A DNA stretch of 64,000 nt from Mesorhizobium sp. WSM3862 (GTDB lineage Bacteria > Pseudomonadota > Alphaproteobacteria > Rhizobiales > Rhizobiaceae): the NCBI RefSeq assembly GCF_002294985.1, contig NZ_NSGE01000003.1, positions 744,001-808,000 on the forward strand. The letters are read 5' to 3'. Below the pieces are notes generated by a model that saw only the letters and a program-made list of their open reading frames with translations, made no database searches and had not been told where the DNA came from. This document shows positions 46,804 through 58,205 of the stretch, in pieces. Within the stretch, counting starts at the first letter, position 1. Each line of letters opens with the position of its first letter. A program made the position numbers and the translations under genes.

Positions 46804-49800
46804 ATGCCGCCTGAAAACTACTCCTTCCTCGACGTCGCCGTGCTCGACGCGGTGCGCCAGCGCTTCGCCGCCGGCGACGCGCTGGCCATACTGTCGGCCG
46901 ATCTTGAGCAGGTGATCTGGGCCAACGGGCCAGGTGCCGCGGTTTTCGGCTATCCGGAAATCGAAGCGATCATCGGCGCTTCCGCGCGGCTGCCGCTAAT
47001 TGCCAGGCGGCAGATCATGGCGACCAGCGGCTTTCCGGATATCGGCAGCGACCGCGCCGTCACCGTGCGGCTGGCGACCGGCATGGTCAGCCGCGCCGTC
47101 GGCTTGCTCGCCAGCGCGGTAACGATGCCGGACGGCGAAAAGGCGATCATGCTGGCGATGCCCGCGGCGCAGACCGGCTCGCGCGGCGCCGCCGAAATCG
47201 CCAGCCGCGCCATTGGCGGCTTCACCGAGGCCGGACATTTCATCGCCTTCGTCGATGCCCAAGGCCATGTCGAGGCGGCTTCGGAGGGATTTGCCGCGCT
47301 CGGCATCAGGCCGGAGACGCTCGCTGCCCTGGTCGCGGACGTGGCAAGCGTTGGAGACCGCATCGTCAAGCGGCTTGTTCCCGGCGCAAGCACCTCCTAC
47401 CCGGCCGGCTTTGCGCGCTTGACCGACACGCGCCATCTCCTGGTGGTGATCGACGAAGACCAGCTCGACGGCGAGCGGAACGACCAGCCCGACGCCGGTA
47501 AGTCGGCAGTGCCGGAAAGCGCGCCCGCCGTCTCCGAAGACAAAAACACCACAGTCAGCGCCGAGCCGAGCCGAGAGAACAATACCCAGTCTCCGGCCGC
47601 GGCAACGGGCGAAAAGGCAGACGCGGTCCCGCCGGCGGCCGCGGATGAGGCCCAGCCAACGCAAAGGACCGCGGCCACGGCCGACCGCGCGCCGGATGCT
47701 GCGCTGGTAGGCGGTGCCGGCCCGGCGCAGCATGACCATTGGTATTTCAATGCCGGCGGCGACGACGTGAAGGGGCCGGAGAGGCCGCCACAGATCGGAC
47801 CGGCGGAGGTCGCGGCCGGAAGCCGGCAGCACACCGCCGGAACGGCGGCGGCCGAGCCGAGCGCGGCGCGCAACATCGACCGTTCGGCGCCGCCGCTGCG
47901 TTTCGTCTGGCGGACCGACGCCGAAGGCAAGTTCAGCGCGCTGTCGCCGGAATTCGCCGACATCGTCGGCAAACCCGCCGCCGATGTGATCGGTCGCCGC
48001 TTCAGGGATGTCGCCACGACTTTCGGCCTCGACGCATCGGGCGAGATCGCCACTCTGCTCGAGCGGCGCGATACCTGGTCGGGACGCTCGGTGCTGTGGC
48101 CGGTGGCGGGCACGGACCTGAAGATCCCCGTCGATCTTGCGGCGCTGCCGGTCTATGGCCGCAGCCGCGCCTTCGAAGGTTTCCGCGGCTTCGGCGTCGC
48201 GCGCAGCGCCGACGCCGTTGTCGACCCGGAAGCGCTCGGCATGGCGCTGGTGCCCAATGGCGCCGCTCCGACAGAACCCGAACCTGCCGCCGGGCAACCC
48301 GCGGCCGAGCCGGCGAAACCTGCCGACCCGTTCCTGGGCGAAGTGCCGGCGCTGACCATCGTGCCCAAGCCGGAGCGCCGCTATGCCGACAAGGTGATCC
48401 GGCTGGCCGAGCACAGGCAGCCGGCCAACGACAAGCAGCCGGGAAATGACAGGCCGACGAGTGAGAAAGGGCTGTCGATCCTCGAGCGCAGCGCCTTTCG
48501 CGAAATCGGCGAGCGGCTGCGGAAGGACAGTTCCGGCCCGGCCGAGCCGCCAAGCGGCGCAACCGCGGGTGCTCAAAAGCAACCAGATGCGGCTGCAACC
48601 GCCGACAAGGCTGCTCCCACGGCCGAACAACCGACGACCGGTGAGAGGAAGACCGACCACTCCGAACTGAACGCGATTGACGCCACCTCGGCTGAGCCGG
48701 CCATGCCGGAAGGCAACGAGGCCATTGATACGGCCGAAGCGGAGACCGAGGCGGAAGATCAAAAGGATCTGGCTCGGCTCGACGGCCCCGATGTTCCCGA
48801 GGCAGCCGCTGGAAAAGACGAAACGCCCGCTGTCTCCGGCTCGTTGCTCAACTATGCCGGGCGCGAGAAAGCTGCCGACGAGGCGCAGGAAGCGGCGGAT
48901 TCCGACAGGCGCCAAACCGCAGCGGCGGACAGGGCAGCCGAACCGACGGCCGAGCGGCCGGCAGCCGAAGCCCCTACCCCTGAGGCAGGCGCTGGCGACG
49001 ACGGTATGACCGCCGACGATTTTCGCGACGCGGAAGACAGCGAGGACTGGGCGGGTTCCGACCGGGATGGCGCCCTGCCCGCGGCTGAACAGCCTGGCGA
49101 AGCGAAAGCGCGGCCGGAAAGGCCGCGCCTCAGGGTGCGGCCGCTCAAGCTCGAGGGCTTCGTGCCCTCGGCTTTCTCAACCGGGGAAGGAGGCAGGGCT
49201 CCCGACACGTCCATCCTCGCCAGGCTGCCTGTGCCGCTGCTCATCCATTCCGGCGACGTGCTGCACTATGCCAATGAGGCGTTTCTCGAGCTCACCGGCT
49301 ACGACGCGCTGGAAGACCTTGCCGATGCCGGCGGGCTCGGCGCGCTGTTCGCCGACCATTACGCCGATGATGGCGAGACCGACGAAAGCGATCGTTCACT
49401 GAAGCTCACAACCCGCCAGGGCCAGGAATTCCCGATCGATGCGCTCCTGCGCTCGGTGCCGTGGCGCGGCGGCAAGGCGCTGATGCTGGTGGTTCGTCGC
49501 TCGGGCGAGGACGAGGCGCCCTCCGCCCATCTCAGCGCGGCCAATGACGAGCCGAACCAGCAGCCGGACGTGTCCGAGCTGAAGTCGCGAATCGCCGAAA
49601 TGCGCACCATCATCGACACCGCCACCGACGGCGTGGTGCTGATCGGCCGCGACGGCAACATCCGCTCGATCAGCCGCCCGGCTGAAGCCCTGTTCGGCTT
49701 CGACAGCGACGAGATCGCCGGCAAGCCCTTTGCCTCGCTGTTCGCCATCGAGAGCCAGCGCGCGGCGCGCGACTATCTCGTCGGCCTCTCCGAACCTGGC

Positions 49801-50697
49801 GTGGCGAGCTTGCTGAACGACGGGCGCGAGGTGATCGGCCGCGAGGCGCAAGGGCGCTTCATCCCGCTGTTCATGACCATCGGCAGACTGCCCAACGACA
49901 GCGGCTTCTGCGCCGTCGTACGCGATATCACGCAGTGGAAGCGGGCCGAGGAAGACCTCACCCAGGCGCGCGCCGTGGCCGAGCGCGCCTCCTCGCAGAA
50001 GACGGATTTCCTGGCCCGCATCAGCCATGAGATCCGCACGCCGCTCAACGCCATCATCGGCTTTTCCGAACTGATGGTGGACGAGAAGTTCGGACCGGTG
50101 GCCAACGACCGCTACCGAGACTATCTGCGCGACATAAACCGTTCGGGCAACCATGTGCTCGACCTCGTCAACGACCTGCTCGACATCTCCAAGATCGAGG
50201 CCGGCCAGCAGGAGATGGCCTATGAGGCGGTGTCGCTCAACGACACGCTGGCCGAAACGGTGGCGATGATGCAGCCGCAGGCCAACCGCGAGCGCGTCAT
50301 CATCCGCTCGAGCTTCGCCTCGCGGCTGCCGGAAGTGGTGGCGGATTTGAGGAGTGTGCGCCAGATTGCGTTAAACATACTGTCGAACGCCATCCGCTAT
50401 ACCCAGGCCGGCGGCCAGGTTATCGTGTCCACCGCCTACGAGACCTCCGGCGACGTCGTCATGCGCGTGCGCGATACCGGCATCGGCATGACGCCGGCCG
50501 AGATCGAGCAGGCATTGAAGCCCTTCAAGCAGATCAATGCGCTCAAACGCGGCCGCGGCGACGGCACCGGCCTCGGGCTGCCTCTGACCAAGGCGATGGT
50601 GGAGGCCAACCGTGCCCGCTTCACCATCACATCGACACCTGGCGAAGGCACGCTGGTCGAGGTCGTCTTCCCATCGACGCGCGTGCTGGCCGAATAA
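46804..50697 (+). CDS. PdhS-like cell-cycle sensor histidine kinase
   Basis: A 1,297-residue hybrid-free histidine kinase of the PdhS/DivJ/PleC group. Order: N-terminal PAS-like region (AILSADLEQVIWANGPGAA), a second PAS near 363 (FVWRTDAEGKFSALSPEFA), a long acidic low-complexity linker (about 470-790), PAS near 805 and PAS near 935, then HisKA with ISHEIRTPLNAIIGFSEL (His near 1074). The ATPase domain has NILSNAIRYTQ, DTGIGM and GTGLGLPLTKAMVE. There is no transmembrane helix, so it acts in the cytoplasm, as Brucella PdhS does. It probably phosphorylates DivK and controls division polarity. Confidence 0.88.
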   Translation: MPPENYSFLDVAVLDAVRQRFAAGDALAILSADLEQVIWANGPGAAVFGYPEIEAIIGASARLPLIARRQIMATSGFPDIGSDRAVTVRLATGMVSRAVGLLASAVTMPDGEKAIMLAMPAAQTGSRGAAEIASRAIGGFTEAGHFIAFVDAQGHVEAASEGFAALGIRPETLAALVADVASVGDRIVKRLVPGASTSYPAGFARLTDTRHLLVVIDEDQLDGERNDQPDAGKSAVPESAPAVSEDKNTTVSAEPSRENNTQSPAAATGEKADAVPPAAADEAQPTQRTAATADRAPDAALVGGAGPAQHDHWYFNAGGDDVKGPERPPQIGPAEVAAGSRQHTAGTAAAEPSAARNIDRSAPPLRFVWRTDAEGKFSALSPEFADIVGKPAADVIGRRFRDVATTFGLDASGEIATLLERRDTWSGRSVLWPVAGTDLKIPVDLAALPVYGRSRAFEGFRGFGVARSADAVVDPEALGMALVPNGAAPTEPEPAAGQPAAEPAKPADPFLGEVPALTIVPKPERRYADKVIRLAEHRQPANDKQPGNDRPTSEKGLSILERSAFREIGERLRKDSSGPAEPPSGATAGAQKQPDAAATADKAAPTAEQPTTGERKTDHSELNAIDATSAEPAMPEGNEAIDTAEAETEAEDQKDLARLDGPDVPEAAAGKDETPAVSGSLLNYAGREKAADEAQEAADSDRRQTAAADRAAEPTAERPAAEAPTPEAGAGDDGMTADDFRDAEDSEDWAGSDRDGALPAAEQPGEAKARPERPRLRVRPLKLEGFVPSAFSTGEGGRAPDTSILARLPVPLLIHSGDVLHYANEAFLELTGYDALEDLADAGGLGALFADHYADDGETDESDRSLKLTTRQGQEFPIDALLRSVPWRGGKALMLVVRRSGEDEAPSAHLSAANDEPNQQPDVSELKSRIAEMRTIIDTATDGVVLIGRDGNIRSISRPAEALFGFDSDEIAGKPFASLFAIESQRAARDYLVGLSEPGVASLLNDGREVIGREAQGRFIPLFMTIGRLPNDSGFCAVVRDITQWKRAEEDLTQARAVAERASSQKTDFLARISHEIRTPLNAIIGFSELMVDEKFGPVANDRYRDYLRDINRSGNHVLDLVNDLLDISKIEAGQQEMAYEAVSLNDTLAETVAMMQPQANRERVIIRSSFASRLPEVVADLRSVRQIALNILSNAIRYTQAGGQVIVSTAYETSGDVVMRVRDTGIGMTPAEIEQALKPFKQINALKRGRGDGTGLGLPLTKAMVEANRARFTITSTPGEGTLVEVVFPSTRVLAE

Positions 50698-50952
50698 CGA
50701 TCCGCAAGACCGAGCTTCGGCCAAAGAAAAAGGCGCCTGGAGGACGCCTTGGAAAATGGGATGCTGTCACAACGGGGCTTGAGCTGAACCTCAGGGGACG
50801 AGGAACGGGATTTCTCCCTCAAGTTACACGCGACTATCGGCGCCGTCCCTTAACAAGTCCTTACCGGGAGCCAAAAAAATTTACGAATGTGTACCACTCG
50901 TGAAATCTAGGTAAATTGGACCGACACTATTTCTTAACCGTGCCGGGAAGAC
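50698..50952. other. Convergent intergenic region
   Basis: This lies between the kinase stop and the acetoacetyl-CoA synthetase stop. It holds the terminator at 50722-50750 and otherwise AT-richer sequence with no gene. Confidence 0.45.
50722..50750 (-). terminator. Likely terminator of the acetoacetyl-CoA synthetase gene
   Basis: The stem AAGGCG / CGCCTT (50730-50735 and 50745-50750) is followed on the minus strand by TTTCTTT. It lies about 200 bases beyond the synthetase stop. Confidence 0.65.
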
Positions 50953-52911
<1,959 letters not shown>

Positions 52912-52923
52912 ATCGTTCCTCCC

Positions 52924-52983
52924 AAAGCGCGTCGCGATTGCGGCAATTAAGCCTGATGTCGCCTGCGTCGTTGTCCCAAAACC
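52924..52983. repeat. Interspersed repeat, type A, degenerate
   Basis: The opening AAAGCGCGTCGCGATTGCGG box and the GCGTCGTTGTCCCAAAACCG segment match the elements at 3977 and 7639, but the distal arm is missing. It lies just upstream of the acetoacetyl-CoA synthetase start. Confidence 0.55.
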
Positions 52984-53173
52984 GGCGTGGCGTTGGCGGA
53001 CCGGACGGGTTTATCGCTTATGCATACCGCAGCGCAGCAGAGCAAGATTTTGTTGAAATGGCCGGCAAGGACACGGCGCAAACGCCATCGGAGGGCCATA
53101 AAGACTTGAAAAGCGTCGGCGCTCGGCTACACCCGTCGGGCGATTTGTCGGCAATGGAAACTCACGGGGCGAG

Positions 53174-55066
53174 ATGAGATCATCTTTGATCCGGCGCGGG
53201 GTATGGGTAATCGGCGTTGCGGTGCTGGTCATCGCGCTCGCCGTCGCCGCCTTGCCGCTGATTGCCTCGACGCGCATCGTACGCGACCGCATCGCTTGGG
53301 AATTGAGCGCCTGGAGCGGTTTTCGCGTGACGATCGACGGCTCGCCGCGCATCGAGGTGTGGCCTAAGTTCCGAGCCATCCTCAGCGATGTGACGCTGTC
53401 GCAATGGACGGAGACCGACGCGCCGCCGGTGATCGAAGCCGAGCGCGTCGAAGTCGATCTCTCGGCCATGGCCGCCGTGCAGGGCGAGGTCCAATTCTCG
53501 ACGGCACGGCTGGTGCGGCCGACGATCAGGGTGGAGCGCAAGGCGAGCGGCCTCTATCTGCCGCCGCTGCCGACCGGCGGCCGCATCACGCGCTCGATCG
53601 ACACCGCTCGCGGCGTGGTCACCGCGAACCCGCAGAAGCCCGACCTCGGCAGACTGCCTTCCGATCCGTTCGGCATCGTCGAGTTCCGCGACGGCCGCGT
53701 CGTAACCTCGGTTGGCGGCAAGGATACCGAGATCCTGAGCAGCCTCAGCGGCCAGGTGAACTGGGCGGCGATGAACAGCGACGCCACGCTCACGGCGACC
53801 GGCATATGGCGCGGCGAGAGCGTCCAGATCGATTTTTCCTCGGCGAAGCCGCTGGTGCTGTTTGCCGGAGGGCTCGCGCCGGTCACGCTCGCCTTCAAGG
53901 CGGCGCCCGCCACGCTTTCTTTCGACGGCGTCGCCTCGATGTCGGAGAACGGCTATCTGGACGGCCAGGCGAAATTCACCGCCCCTTCGCTGCGACGCCT
54001 GCTTGAATGGTCGCAGGCCGGCATGGCGCCTGGTGCTGCGATCGGCTCCGTCTCGGTCGCGAGCAAGGTGGCGGCCTCGGCGGGACGCGCGAAGTTCGAG
54101 AACACGACGGTGGCGCTGGACAACAACCCCGGCATGGGAGCGCTGGACTTTTCGTTCAGCGAGCCCCTGCCCGTCATTTCCGGCACGCTTGCGTTCGATA
54201 CGCTCGATCTTCGATCGGTGCTTTCCGCTTTCACGCCGATCGCTCCGGCCGGCCAGGCAGCCCCCGGCGAGTTCGACACCGGCTTCGCCGACAAGATGAA
54301 CCTCGATCTCAGGCTGTCGGCAGCGCACGCCACCGCCGGCCCGATACAGCTTGCCGATGTCGCCGCGACCGCGCAGGTCAAGAACGGGCTTGCCGTCTTC
54401 GACATCTCCGACGCGTCGGCCTTCAACGGCAACATCCAGAGCAGCCTGCGCTTCGACCGCAAGCCGGACGGCACGCAGGTCGAGTTGCGGCTTTTGGCAT
54501 CGGACGTCGACACCGGCGCCTTCGCCACCGCGGCGGGGATGACGCGGCTGGTGCCGGCCGGAACCGGAACCGTCTCGGTCATTCTGAAGGGGCCGGGCAA
54601 GGCCTGGGACTCGATCTTCGAGAACGCCGACGGGTCTTTCTCGGCGACGTTCGGGCCGGGCTCGCTCAACGGCCTCAATCTGCCTGCCTTTCTCAAGCGC
54701 AACGAACAGGGCGGATTCTTCGCCCTCGACGACGTCGCCGACGGCTCGCTGCCCATCGACGGTGCCGAGATCAAGGCGAGCATCTCGAAAGGTGTGGCGC
54801 GGCTGGACAAGGCCGAGGTCAATGCACAGAAGTACAAGATCTGGCTTTCGGGCATCGCCTCCTATACCGGGCGCGGGCTGGCGCTCTCGGGCGGCATCAT
54901 CCCGAACGGACAACCTGCGCAGCAACAGCCGGCCCAACAACCGGCTACCGCCGGTCAGACAGCGGTGCAGGCGCCGCAGCCCCCAAAGCAATCGTTGTTC
55001 TTCGTCGGCGGCAACTGGAGCACTCCGTTCATCTCGCCGATCAGCCGCGGCGTTTCAGGCCAATAG
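53174..55066 (+). CDS. AsmA family protein
   Basis: A 630-residue protein anchored by one N-terminal helix (GVWVIGVAVLVIALAVAALP) with the rest in the periplasm. The N-terminal AsmA block WELSAWSGFRVTIDGSPRIE and VWPKFRAILSDVTLSQW, and the C-terminal AsmA_2 region (FSATFGPGSLNGLNLPAFLK), are clear. AsmA proteins are bridge-like lipid transporters involved in outer-membrane lipid balance. A Gln/Pro-rich stretch precedes the C-terminus. ATG at 53174. The convergent potI gene begins its 3' end 32 bases later. Confidence 0.9.
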   Translation: MRSSLIRRGVWVIGVAVLVIALAVAALPLIASTRIVRDRIAWELSAWSGFRVTIDGSPRIEVWPKFRAILSDVTLSQWTETDAPPVIEAERVEVDLSAMAAVQGEVQFSTARLVRPTIRVERKASGLYLPPLPTGGRITRSIDTARGVVTANPQKPDLGRLPSDPFGIVEFRDGRVVTSVGGKDTEILSSLSGQVNWAAMNSDATLTATGIWRGESVQIDFSSAKPLVLFAGGLAPVTLAFKAAPATLSFDGVASMSENGYLDGQAKFTAPSLRRLLEWSQAGMAPGAAIGSVSVASKVAASAGRAKFENTTVALDNNPGMGALDFSFSEPLPVISGTLAFDTLDLRSVLSAFTPIAPAGQAAPGEFDTGFADKMNLDLRLSAAHATAGPIQLADVAATAQVKNGLAVFDISDASAFNGNIQSSLRFDRKPDGTQVELRLLASDVDTGAFATAAGMTRLVPAGTGTVSVILKGPGKAWDSIFENADGSFSATFGPGSLNGLNLPAFLKRNEQGGFFALDDVADGSLPIDGAEIKASISKGVARLDKAEVNAQKYKIWLSGIASYTGRGLALSGGIIPNGQPAQQQPAQQPATAGQTAVQAPQPPKQSLFFVGGNWSTPFISPISRGVSGQ

Positions 55067-55098
55067 AACAAGGCGCAGGTCGCGCCCGTCTTTGTTCC

Positions 55099-55917
55099 CT
55101 ATCCGCGTTGCGCCGCCTGCTCATCGCGCTGGCGCTGGACCTCGCGGCGCTTGTTGGCGATCGAGGCAATGATGACGCCGATCGCGACGACGGCGATCAG
55201 GATGGTGCAGGCGGCATTGATCTCAGGCGTCACGCCGAGGCGCACCTGGCTGTAGATCTTCATCGGCAGCGTCGTGGCGCCGGGGCCCGAGGTGAAGGAG
55301 GCGACGACCAGATCGTCGAGCGAGAGCGTGAACGCCAGCATCCAGCCGGAGATGATCGCCGGCAAGATGACGGGCAAGGTGATCTGGAAAAAGGTCTTCA
55401 CCGGCGGCGCGCCGAGGTCCATCGCGGCTTCTTCCAGCGAGCGGTCGAAGGAGACCAGGCGCGACTGCACGACGACGGCCACGAAGCACATGGTGAAGGT
55501 GATGTGGGCGAGCGTGACGGTGAAGAAGCCTCGGTCAAGCCCGACGGCCACGAAAAGCAAGAGCAGCGACAGGCCGGTAATGACTTCCGGCATCACCAGC
55601 GGCGCAAAGACCATGCCGGAAAACAGCACCCGCCCCTTGAAGCGTGTGTAGCGGGTCAAGGTGATCGCCGCCAGCGTGCCGAGCACGGTGGCAACGGTCG
55701 CCGAGATGACGCCGACGCGGGCCGTCACCCAGGTGGCGTCCATCAGGCCCTGGTTGTGGAACAGCGACACGTACCATTTCGTCGAGAAGCCGCCCCAGAC
55801 GGTGACGAGCTTCGATTCGTTGAAGGAAAAGACGATGAGAAGCACGATCGGCAGATAGAGAAAGGCAAAGCCGAGCACGATCGAGGTGATGTTGAAGCGG
55901 CTCCAGGTGCCGTTCAT
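55099..55917 (-). CDS. potI: Polyamine ABC transporter permease
   Basis: A 272-residue inner-membrane permease of the PotC/PotI type with six helices. The EAA loop that contacts the ATPase is EEAAMDLGAPPVKTFFQITL. I start it at ATG 55917 (MNGTWSRFNITSIVLGFAFL), which overlaps the potH stop by four bases (ATGA); the frame stays open upstream only by chance. It is last in potFGHI. Confidence 0.92.
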   Translation of the reverse strand: MNGTWSRFNITSIVLGFAFLYLPIVLLIVFSFNESKLVTVWGGFSTKWYVSLFHNQGLMDATWVTARVGVISATVATVLGTLAAITLTRYTRFKGRVLFSGMVFAPLVMPEVITGLSLLLLFVAVGLDRGFFTVTLAHITFTMCFVAVVVQSRLVSFDRSLEEAAMDLGAPPVKTFFQITLPVILPAIISGWMLAFTLSLDDLVVASFTSGPGATTLPMKIYSQVRLGVTPEINAACTILIAVVAIGVIIASIANKRREVQRQRDEQAAQRG

Positions 55918-56876
55918 TTGCCTTGCTCCTGGGCTTTCGCTTGAGCCTGCTGGAAGAACATGATCGGGACGGTCAGCACCAGGAGCAGGATGACCGCCAC
56001 CGCCGACGAGACCGGCCAATCGCGGTTGGCGAAGAATTCGTTCCACAGCGTCTTGCCGATCATCAGCGTCTGCGAGCCGCCGAGAAGGTCCGGTATGACG
56101 AACTCGCCGACCGCCGGGATGAAGACCAGCAGGCAGCCGGCAATCACGCCCGGCAGCGACAGCGGGAAGGTGATCTTCCAAAAGGCGCCGATCGGCGGGC
56201 AGCCGAGATCCTGCGCCGCCTCGATCAGCGAATAGTCCATCTTCTCCAACGACGAGTAGAGCGGCAGCACCATGAAGGGCAGATAGGAATAGACTATGCC
56301 GATGAAGATCGCGGTGTAGGTGTTGAGGATGACCAGCGGCTGGCTGATCAGGCCAGTGGCGAGCAGCACCTGGTTGAGCAGCCCTTCGGGTTTCAGGATG
56401 CCGATCCAGGCATAGACGCGGATCAGGAACGAGGTCCAGAACGGCAGGATCACCAGCATTAGCAAGGTCGGCCGGATCGTCGCCGGCGCGCGCGCCATGC
56501 CATAGGCGATCGGATAGCCGACGATCAGCGTCAGCACCGTCGAGATGCCCGCGATGATCAGGCTGGTCACATAGGCGTTGAAGTAAAGCGCGTCCTGGGT
56601 CAGCCACGTGTAATTGTCGAAGTTGAGCTCGCGAAAGCCGGCGAAGAATCCGGAAATACCGTCGCCGAAATCGAGCACCGGGGTGTAAGGCGGCATCGAG
56701 ATCGCCGTCTGCGACAGCGAGATCTTGAAGACGATGATGAACGGGACAAGGAAGAAGAACAGCAGCCAGAGATAGGGAACGATGATAACGAGACGGTCGA
56801 CGAAGCCCTTCGCCAGCTTGGTCGGCAACTGAGCGGCGGTTTCAGCCGAGGAAGGGGCGGCGGCGATATTGGTCAT
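55914..56876 (-). CDS. potH: Polyamine ABC transporter permease
   Basis: A 320-residue partner permease of the PotB/PotH type. It has an extended N-terminus, the first helix PYLWLLFFFLVPFIIVFKIS, and the EAA loop EAAQDLGCPPIGAFWKITFP. The two permeases form the heterodimeric channel of the putrescine/spermidine importer. Its ATG lies ten bases after the potG stop, and its stop overlaps potI. Confidence 0.93.
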   Translation of the reverse strand: MTNIAAAPSSAETAAQLPTKLAKGFVDRLVIIVPYLWLLFFFLVPFIIVFKISLSQTAISMPPYTPVLDFGDGISGFFAGFRELNFDNYTWLTQDALYFNAYVTSLIIAGISTVLTLIVGYPIAYGMARAPATIRPTLLMLVILPFWTSFLIRVYAWIGILKPEGLLNQVLLATGLISQPLVILNTYTAIFIGIVYSYLPFMVLPLYSSLEKMDYSLIEAAQDLGCPPIGAFWKITFPLSLPGVIAGCLLVFIPAVGEFVIPDLLGGSQTLMIGKTLWNEFFANRDWPVSSAVAVILLLVLTVPIMFFQQAQAKAQEQGK

Positions 56877-56886
56877 GGCCGCCCTG

Positions 56887-58026
56887 TTACCTTGTCAGCA
56901 CGACGCCGGCGTCCGGCCGGAAGGAGACCCAGGCGCGATCGTTCCAGGTCAGCGGGTCCTCGCTGACGCGGGCAGCGTTCAACGCGCTTGCCCGCACCAT
57001 CTGTCCGTCGTCGAGCTTGATGTGGTAGACGGTCATGTCGCCAAGATACGCAACGTCATAGACTTCGCCTTCCAGCGCATTGACGGCATCGGCCGGCTTC
57101 CTCGACGAGACCTTGATCTTCTCGGGCCGGATCGCGAAAACGATGTCGGCGCCCTTGGTGGTGTCGGTGGCATTCTCGACAACGATCTGCGCACCGGTCG
57201 CGCCGGTGATGCGCGTCGTATTCGCTGCCCGCTCGGCAACCTTGCCCTCGAACATGTTCACATTGCCGACGAAATGCGCCACGAAGCGCGACGTCGGGGC
57301 CTCGTAGATTTCCGCCGGCGTCGCCACCTGCATCACCTCGCCCCTGTCCATGATGCCGATGCGGTCGGCCATGGTCATGGCTTCCTCCTGGTCGTGGGTG
57401 ACGACGACGAAGGTAAGCCCAAGTTCCTGCTGCAGGTCCATCAGTTCGAACTGCGTCTCCTCACGCAGCTTCTTGTCGAGCGCGCCGAGCGGCTCGTCCA
57501 GCAAAAGCACCTTCGGCCGCTTGGCGACCGAGCGGGCAAGCGCCACGCGCTGGCGCTGACCGCCGGAAAGCTGGTGCGGCTTGCGCTTGGCGAACTGCTC
57601 GAGCTTGACCAGCCTCAGCATCTCGGCGACGCGCTTTTCGATATCGGGAGCGGGCATGCCTTCCTGCTTGAGGCCGAAAGCGATGTTCTTTTCCACCGTC
57701 ATATGCGGAAACAGCGCGTAGGACTGGAACATCATGTTCACCGGCCGCTTATAGGGCGGAATGCCGCGCAGGTCCTGGCCGTCGAGCAGAATGCGCCCCG
57801 CGGTCGGCTCCTCGAAGCCGGCGAGCATCCTGAGCAGGGTCGACTTGCCGCAGCCCGAGGCGCCGAGCAGGGCGAAGAACTCACGTTCGAAGATGGTCAG
57901 CGACAGATTGCTGACAGCGGTGAAGTCGCCAAACTTCTTGGTCACCTTGTCGAACTGGATATACGGCTTGGCGCTCGGATCATTCCATGGCGCGAAATCC
58001 CTGCGGATGCTGCCAAGCGATTTCAT
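56887..58026 (-). CDS. potG: Polyamine ABC transporter ATP-binding protein
   Basis: A 379-residue ATPase subunit. Walker A is LLGASGCGKSTLLRMLAG, the signature LSGGQRQRVALARSVA, Walker B KVLLLDEPLGALDK, followed by the H-loop VVTHDQEEAM and a C-terminal TOBE domain. I start at ATG 58026 (MKSLGSIRRDFAPW), with CCGGAGTGGGAC upstream, rather than at the longer 58140 frame, which runs into a repeat. It is separated from potF by a terminator and a repeat, so potGHI may be made in lower amounts than potF. Confidence 0.95.
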   Translation of the reverse strand: MKSLGSIRRDFAPWNDPSAKPYIQFDKVTKKFGDFTAVSNLSLTIFEREFFALLGASGCGKSTLLRMLAGFEEPTAGRILLDGQDLRGIPPYKRPVNMMFQSYALFPHMTVEKNIAFGLKQEGMPAPDIEKRVAEMLRLVKLEQFAKRKPHQLSGGQRQRVALARSVAKRPKVLLLDEPLGALDKKLREETQFELMDLQQELGLTFVVVTHDQEEAMTMADRIGIMDRGEVMQVATPAEIYEAPTSRFVAHFVGNVNMFEGKVAERAANTTRITGATGAQIVVENATDTTKGADIVFAIRPEKIKVSSRKPADAVNALEGEVYDVAYLGDMTVYHIKLDDGQMVRASALNAARVSEDPLTWNDRAWVSFRPDAGVVLTR

Positions 58027-58109
58027 GTCCCACTCCGGGTCTGTTTCGTTCCGCTGGAACGGTTCATGGTTTCGAGAAAACGCCGAACCGCTCCAGCTTT
58101 TTGTTTTTG

Positions 58110-58155
58110 ACGCAATTCCGGGCGGAAAACCGTCCCACACTGTTGCTGGAATTGC
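58110..58155. repeat. Interspersed repeat, type C, with inverted arms
   Basis: The ACGCAATTCCGGGCGG core matches 21078-21100. Arms GCAATTCC (58112-58119) and GGAATTGC (58148-58155) can pair. It lies in the potF-potG gap. Confidence 0.75.
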
Positions 58156-58159
58156 TTCT

Positions 58160-58195
58160 AAAGAAAGCGACCCCGGCAGTTTCTGCCGGGGTCGC
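58160..58195 (-). terminator. Strong hairpin terminator between potF and potG
   Basis: A perfect 13-base stem, GCGACCCCGGCAG (58167-58179) with its complement (58183-58195) and a 3-base loop, is followed on the minus strand by TTTCTTT. It lies ten bases after the potF stop. Confidence 0.88.
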
Positions 58196-58205
58196 GTCTC
58201 GATGC

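Noticed and set aside
55099..56607. A 502-codon fused permease
   Set aside because: The N-terminal half is out-of-frame potH sequence; potI starts at 55917 with an ATGA overlap.
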